14,445 bases of DNA from Spirochaetaceae bacterium (GTDB taxonomy: Bacteria > Spirochaetota > Spirochaetia > Treponematales > Breznakiellaceae): assembly GCA_031265535.1 (NCBI GenBank), contig JAISCO010000279.1, positions 1-14,445 of the forward strand, given 5' to 3'. The notes below the pieces were generated by a model. It was given only the letters and a program-made list of their open reading frames with translations. It had not been told where the DNA came from and searched no databases. Position 1 is the stretch's first letter. Every line of letters begins with the position of its first letter. A program made the translations under genes and the position numbers. This document shows positions 11,413 through 14,445 of this stretch, piece by piece.

Positions 11413-13080
11413 ATGGCAAAACGAGTGGCAAAACCAGCGCCAAAACGAGCATTGATCAGCGTTTACGATAAAAATAAAATTATAGAATTGGCCGCCGCGC
11501 TAAAAAGTAAAAATTGGGACATAATTGCGACATGCGGCACAGCCAAACACCTGCGCGAAAGCGAATACAAGTTTGAGATAATTAGCGTAGAGAAAATAAC
11601 AAAATATTTAGAACACCTTGACGGACGAGTAAAAACACTACACCCTGCCATTCACACGGGCATACTAGCAAGACGAAACGAAAAATCGCATAACGACGCA
11701 TTAAAAAAATTTAAAATACCAACAATAGACCTAGTTGCCGTAAACCTATACCCATTTACACAGAAAGCCGCGCAAAATCCGCCGTTAACACAAGACGAAC
11801 TCATAGATTTCATCGACATAGGCGGGCCGGCCATGCTGCGGTCCGCCGCAAAGAACCACAACGACGTTATAGTGCTATGCGACCCGGATGATTACGATAC
11901 AATAATACAAAACATACAAGCAGACAAACCAATAAGCCCCGAACTAAGAAGACAGCTTGCCGCCAAAACATTTAACCTGACATCAGCCTACGACGCCGCG
12001 ATCTCACAATGTTTAATGAACGCCAACACAGACACCGGCGCCGATAACGCGGGCGAAACAGAAACAAAATTTCCCCCGTACTACACCGTGCCGCTCAAAC
12101 TGGAAAACCCGCTGCGATATGGAGAAAACCCCCAGCAAAAAGCCGCATTATACATAAACACCGGCAAACAAGGCGCGATAGCAAAAATGGAACAACTCAA
12201 CGGCAAAGAACTAAGCTATAACAACTATCGCGACATCGACATTGCGTGGAAAGCAGTATGTTCATTTGGCCTGCCGGAGCAAGGATTACCGGCTTTGGGA
12301 GCGGATAATACGGCTAAATTACTCAACTTTACGGAAGACAATACATTGAACGCCTGCGTTGCCGTCAAGCACAACACTCCGTGCGGCGCCGCGCTGGGAA
12401 AAACACTGCGCGAAGCATTTGAAAAGACATACTCTTGCGATACGGAATCGATTTTCGGCGGCATTGCGGCGTTCAATGCGACGCTTGACACAGAAACCGC
12501 GGAAAAAATAAGTCCAATCTTTCTTGAAGTAGTTATAGCGCCCGATTATGAAGAGACTGCCCTTGAGATACTGCGCAAAAAAACAAAGCTGCGCGTAATG
12601 CGGGCAGTTTCTCCCCCCGTTGAACGTCTGGAAAGTGTAAGCATAGACGGGGCTTTGCTTGTACAGGAAGTAAACAAAACCCTGTTTACAAAATGGGAAA
12701 CCGTTACAAAGACAGCCGTTGATGAGCGGCACATACCGGACATACTTTTTGGACTTAGGACCGCGCTGTGGGTTAAATCAAACGCCATCGTTATAGTAAA
12801 AGACCAAAGCGCGATAGGCATAGGCGGAGGTCAGACCAGCCGTATACTCGCCGCCCAACAAGCATTGCGGCAAGCCGGCATGAACCCGAATAAACCGGCC
12901 CGCGTACTAGTCTCGGACGCGTTTTTCCCATTCCCCGACATTGTAGAAGCGGCGGCGGCGGCAGGGATCAAGACAATCGTCCAAAGCGGCGGTTCAAACA
13001 AAGACGTAGACTCTATCGAAATGTGCGACAAACATGGAATAACGATGATTTTTACCGGCGCGCGGTACTTTAAGCATTAA
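11413..13080 (+). CDS. purH: Bifunctional AICAR formyltransferase / IMP cyclohydrolase
   Basis: A 555-residue enzyme for the last two steps of de novo purine synthesis: AICAR plus 10-formyl-THF to FAICAR, then ring closure to IMP. The N-terminal MGS-like cyclohydrolase domain shows ALISVYDK, HLDGRVKTLHPAIHTGIL, DLVAVNLYPF and DIGGPAMLRSAAKN. The transformylase domain shows LRYGENPQQ, QLNGKELSYNNYRDID, the catalytic lysine-histidine pair in VKHNTPCGAA (Lys319, His320), SIFGGIAAFN, and the C-terminal GANRYF-like end TGARYFKH. The ATG at 11413 is preferred because the 47 in-frame codons before it are repeat sequence. Length is slightly above the usual 510-530 residues, with extra segments around residues 205-220. 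nudC follows two bases after the stop. Confidence 0.95.
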   Translation: MAKRVAKPAPKRALISVYDKNKIIELAAALKSKNWDIIATCGTAKHLRESEYKFEIISVEKITKYLEHLDGRVKTLHPAIHTGILARRNEKSHNDALKKFKIPTIDLVAVNLYPFTQKAAQNPPLTQDELIDFIDIGGPAMLRSAAKNHNDVIVLCDPDDYDTIIQNIQADKPISPELRRQLAAKTFNLTSAYDAAISQCLMNANTDTGADNAGETETKFPPYYTVPLKLENPLRYGENPQQKAALYINTGKQGAIAKMEQLNGKELSYNNYRDIDIAWKAVCSFGLPEQGLPALGADNTAKLLNFTEDNTLNACVAVKHNTPCGAALGKTLREAFEKTYSCDTESIFGGIAAFNATLDTETAEKISPIFLEVVIAPDYEETALEILRKKTKLRVMRAVSPPVERLESVSIDGALLVQEVNKTLFTKWETVTKTAVDERHIPDILFGLRTALWVKSNAIVIVKDQSAIGIGGGQTSRILAAQQALRQAGMNPNKPARVLVSDAFFPFPDIVEAAAAAGIKTIVQSGGSNKDVDSIEMCDKHGITMIFTGARYFKH

Positions 13081-13082
13081 AA

Positions 13083-13919
13083 ATGTCTATTTTATTGCCC
13101 GCGCACTGCTTTATATTTCGCGGAAACGAGCTTCTCGTCCCTTCAGGCTGTGAAAACCGGCATATTTTTGAAGGCGTACCGGCAGATATGGCGCGGAAAA
13201 CCTTCAACCCGGCGGAAATACACTATTTTGAAGTCCCGTTGATAGACAAAAGCGATATTATCCCATGTTTTTCACTGGACAAGAATACCCACGTACCGTC
13301 CGGCTGGCGGAACATCGCCGTACGCTCTTTAGCGGCGGAAGGCGCGGTGGACAAGATGGCTTATGTATACGGCGGTTTGGAACACCCGGCTATGCCTGTA
13401 ATTTTCCGCGCCTGCCACATCATGCAATGGCTTTCAGATTCGGTTTTCTGCGGAAGATGCGGCGGCAAAAATGAACTTTCCAACTCTGATTTTGCCCGGC
13501 GCTGTCCGGTTTGCGGCAAAGTTGAATATCCCCGTGTATCTCCGGCGATTATTGTCCGCATAAGCAACGGCAATGGCGAAATACTACTTGCTCACGATAA
13601 AAAATTCAGCGAGAATATCTACAGCTTGATAGCCGGTTTTTACGAGGCGGGGGAGAGCCTTGAGGACACGGTAAAACGCGAAACATTTGAAGAAGTCGGC
13701 ATCCGCATAAAAAACATACGATTTATAAGCTCGCAAAGTTGGCCGTTCCCAAATTCTTTAATGATAGGTTTTTCCGCCGAACACGCCGGCGGTTCCATCC
13801 ACTGCGACGGCGTGGAGATAGAAGACGCCCGGTGGTTCAGCAAGGATAAACTGCCGCTCCTTCCCGGTTACGGCTCGATAGCCCGCTTTTTGATAGAACA
13901 ATGGCGGCAAAACGCGTGA
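13083..13919 (+). CDS. nudC: NADH pyrophosphatase / NAD-capped RNA decapping Nudix hydrolase
   Basis: A 278-residue protein. An N-terminal domain of about 110 residues is followed by a zinc ribbon with Cys123, Cys126, Cys141 and Cys144 (CGRC and CPVC). The Nudix box at 185-207 (GFYEAGESLEDTVKRETFEEV followed by GI) is complete for GX5EX7REUXEEXGU. After it comes SQSWPFPNS (217-225), the NudC signature SQPWPFPxS with one change (Pro to Ser). NudC cleaves NAD(H) to NMN(H) and AMP and removes NAD caps from RNA. The ATG lies two bases after the purH stop with no evident ribosome binding site, so it is probably read through by coupled translation in a purH-nudC operon, linking purine synthesis and nucleotide turnover. 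Confidence 0.92.
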   Translation: MSILLPAHCFIFRGNELLVPSGCENRHIFEGVPADMARKTFNPAEIHYFEVPLIDKSDIIPCFSLDKNTHVPSGWRNIAVRSLAAEGAVDKMAYVYGGLEHPAMPVIFRACHIMQWLSDSVFCGRCGGKNELSNSDFARRCPVCGKVEYPRVSPAIIVRISNGNGEILLAHDKKFSENIYSLIAGFYEAGESLEDTVKRETFEEVGIRIKNIRFISSQSWPFPNSLMIGFSAEHAGGSIHCDGVEIEDARWFSKDKLPLLPGYGSIARFLIEQWRQNA

Positions 13920-13971
13920 CCCGGCACTTCATGTTGAGCTTGGGAGTTTGGCCCCCCACCCTACCCTAGCA

Positions 13972-14165
13972 AGTAAAAGGTAAAAAGGAACAGGTAAAAA
14001 GGAAAAAGTAAAGATTATCAAAACAAAAGCCCGAAAGCCGTTATCGAAGTAAACGCCGCTCCGCCGCCAACGGTGCAAACAAGGCAAGCGTTAGCGGCAA
14101 GACGCTAGCGCGGAGCGCATATAACCCGACAAAAATGAGGAATGGGCAATTAACAAGGAGCAATG
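13972..14165 (+). repeat. GGTAAAAAGG repeats, module D with hinge, and ATTAACAA repeats
   Basis: GTAAAAGGTAAAAAGGAAC-type sequence (13972-14012), then a module D variant (CCGTTATCGAAGTAAACGCC, CTCCGCCGCC ..., hinge GCTAGCGCGGAGCGCATA at 14104-14121), then GGGCAATTAACAAGGAGCAATGAG (split here: GGGCAATTAACA, AGGAGCAATGAG). No gene is seen in 13920-14337. Confidence 0.7.
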
Positions 14166-14168
14166 AGG

Positions 14169-14354
14169 GTGGGCGCGTATGCCAAGCGCCTTTTTCAAAC
14201 CCTAAGGCACGGAGTAAAGCCTACTTTGGGTATGCTAACGCGGAGCGTATGTAAAACCCACTGGTGGGCTTCCAGCCGCGTATGCAAACCGCCGTTTTCG
14301 GACCCGACGGCACGGAGTAAAACCCGCTTTGGGTATGTTAGCGCGGAGCGCATG
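14169..14354 (+). repeat. Two module B copies separated by hinge and module C palindrome
   Basis: Module B at about 14177-14235 (GCGTATGCCAA ... GGCACGGAGTAAA ... TTTGGGTATG), hinge 14234-14251, AAAACCCACTGGTGGGCT, a second module B at about 14280-14338, and hinge 14337-14354 followed by ACCCGCTGGCGGG. The two B copies are the best conserved in the window. The last hinge supplies the stop codon of the minus-strand gene at the window edge. Confidence 0.8.
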
Positions 14355-14445
14355 TAAACCCGCTGGCGGGGGCGGGGGCGGGATTGTTCTCAGATTCCAT
14401 TGAATTTATGGCCGCTACATAAGCCTTGATTGCCGATTCAATAAT
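14338..14445 (-). CDS. C-terminal 35 residues of a 2-isopropylmalate-synthase-like protein (5' part outside window)
   Basis: The minus strand is open from the window edge and reads IIESAIKAYVAAINSM, then ESENNPAPAPASGFTCAPR and TAA (14340-14338). The first part resembles the end of the regulatory domain of 2-isopropylmalate or related synthases (…T-D-I-I-x-A-S-x-K-A-Y-x-x-A-I/L-N). That is only 16 residues, so the family call is weak. The last dozen or so residues are encoded by the module C palindrome and hinge, and the stop lies in the hinge. The repeat seems to have replaced or extended the native 3' end. Confidence 0.45.
   Translation of the reverse strand: MIESAIKAYVAAINSMESENNPAPAPASGFTCAPR

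Overview
The window looks like a chromosomal segment of a host-associated spirochaete, most likely Treponema-like. The reasons are inferential. There is a small PUR-domain (DUF3276/BpuR-type) nucleic-acid-binding protein, a family known from spirochaetes and Bacteroidetes. infA stands alone, outside a ribosomal-protein operon. Four long poly-G/poly-C tracts (13-15 bases) recall the poly-G tracts of treponemal contingency genes. No rRNA, tRNA or CRISPR array was seen.

Layout. 1-392: the 3' end of an IS982-type transposase, then a decayed GxxExxY gene cut off by a dispersed repeat. 422-1970 (minus): an exported small protein followed by a DHH/DHHA1 phosphoesterase. 2055-2957: about 900 bases of stacked repeats ending exactly at the hddA promoter. 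2958-3998 (plus): a heptose-7-phosphate kinase (hddA). 4021-4033: a G13 tract between convergent genes. 4034-5756 (minus): overlapping accD-accA. 6036-7070 (minus): selD. 7355-8336 (minus): a class I methyltransferase frameshifted at a 15-G tract, with a second 14-G tract in frame and a third 14-G tract upstream. 8608-8952 (minus): the PUR-domain protein. 9629-10794 (plus): infA and an M28-type peptidase. 11413-13919 (plus): purH-nudC. 14338-14445 (minus): the last 35 codons of a gene resembling 2-isopropylmalate synthase, with a stop codon inside a repeat.

Most genes are housekeeping: fatty-acid initiation, purine synthesis, selenophosphate, NAD(H) pyrophosphate hydrolysis and translation initiation. 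They are separated by unusually dense, modular, structured repeats. An 18-bp hinge (about GCTARCGCGGAGCGCATG) recurs roughly 19 times and joins several modules. Some modules form hairpins whose stems differ between copies by compensating changes. One module (A, ending CATGGCAAATGG) always points toward a downstream gene start. For hddA and purH its end lies exactly 35 bases before the ATG, and the -35 hexamer begins at the next base.

The two most notable observations are these. First, a candidate phase-variable methyltransferase is controlled by two coding poly-G tracts and possibly one promoter tract. It reads as a full-length protein if the 15-G tract loses one G. Second, a modular repeat system abuts promoters and gene ends, and several adjoining promoters appear to give leaderless or nearly leaderless transcripts. 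All calls come from reading the sequence; no database search was run.
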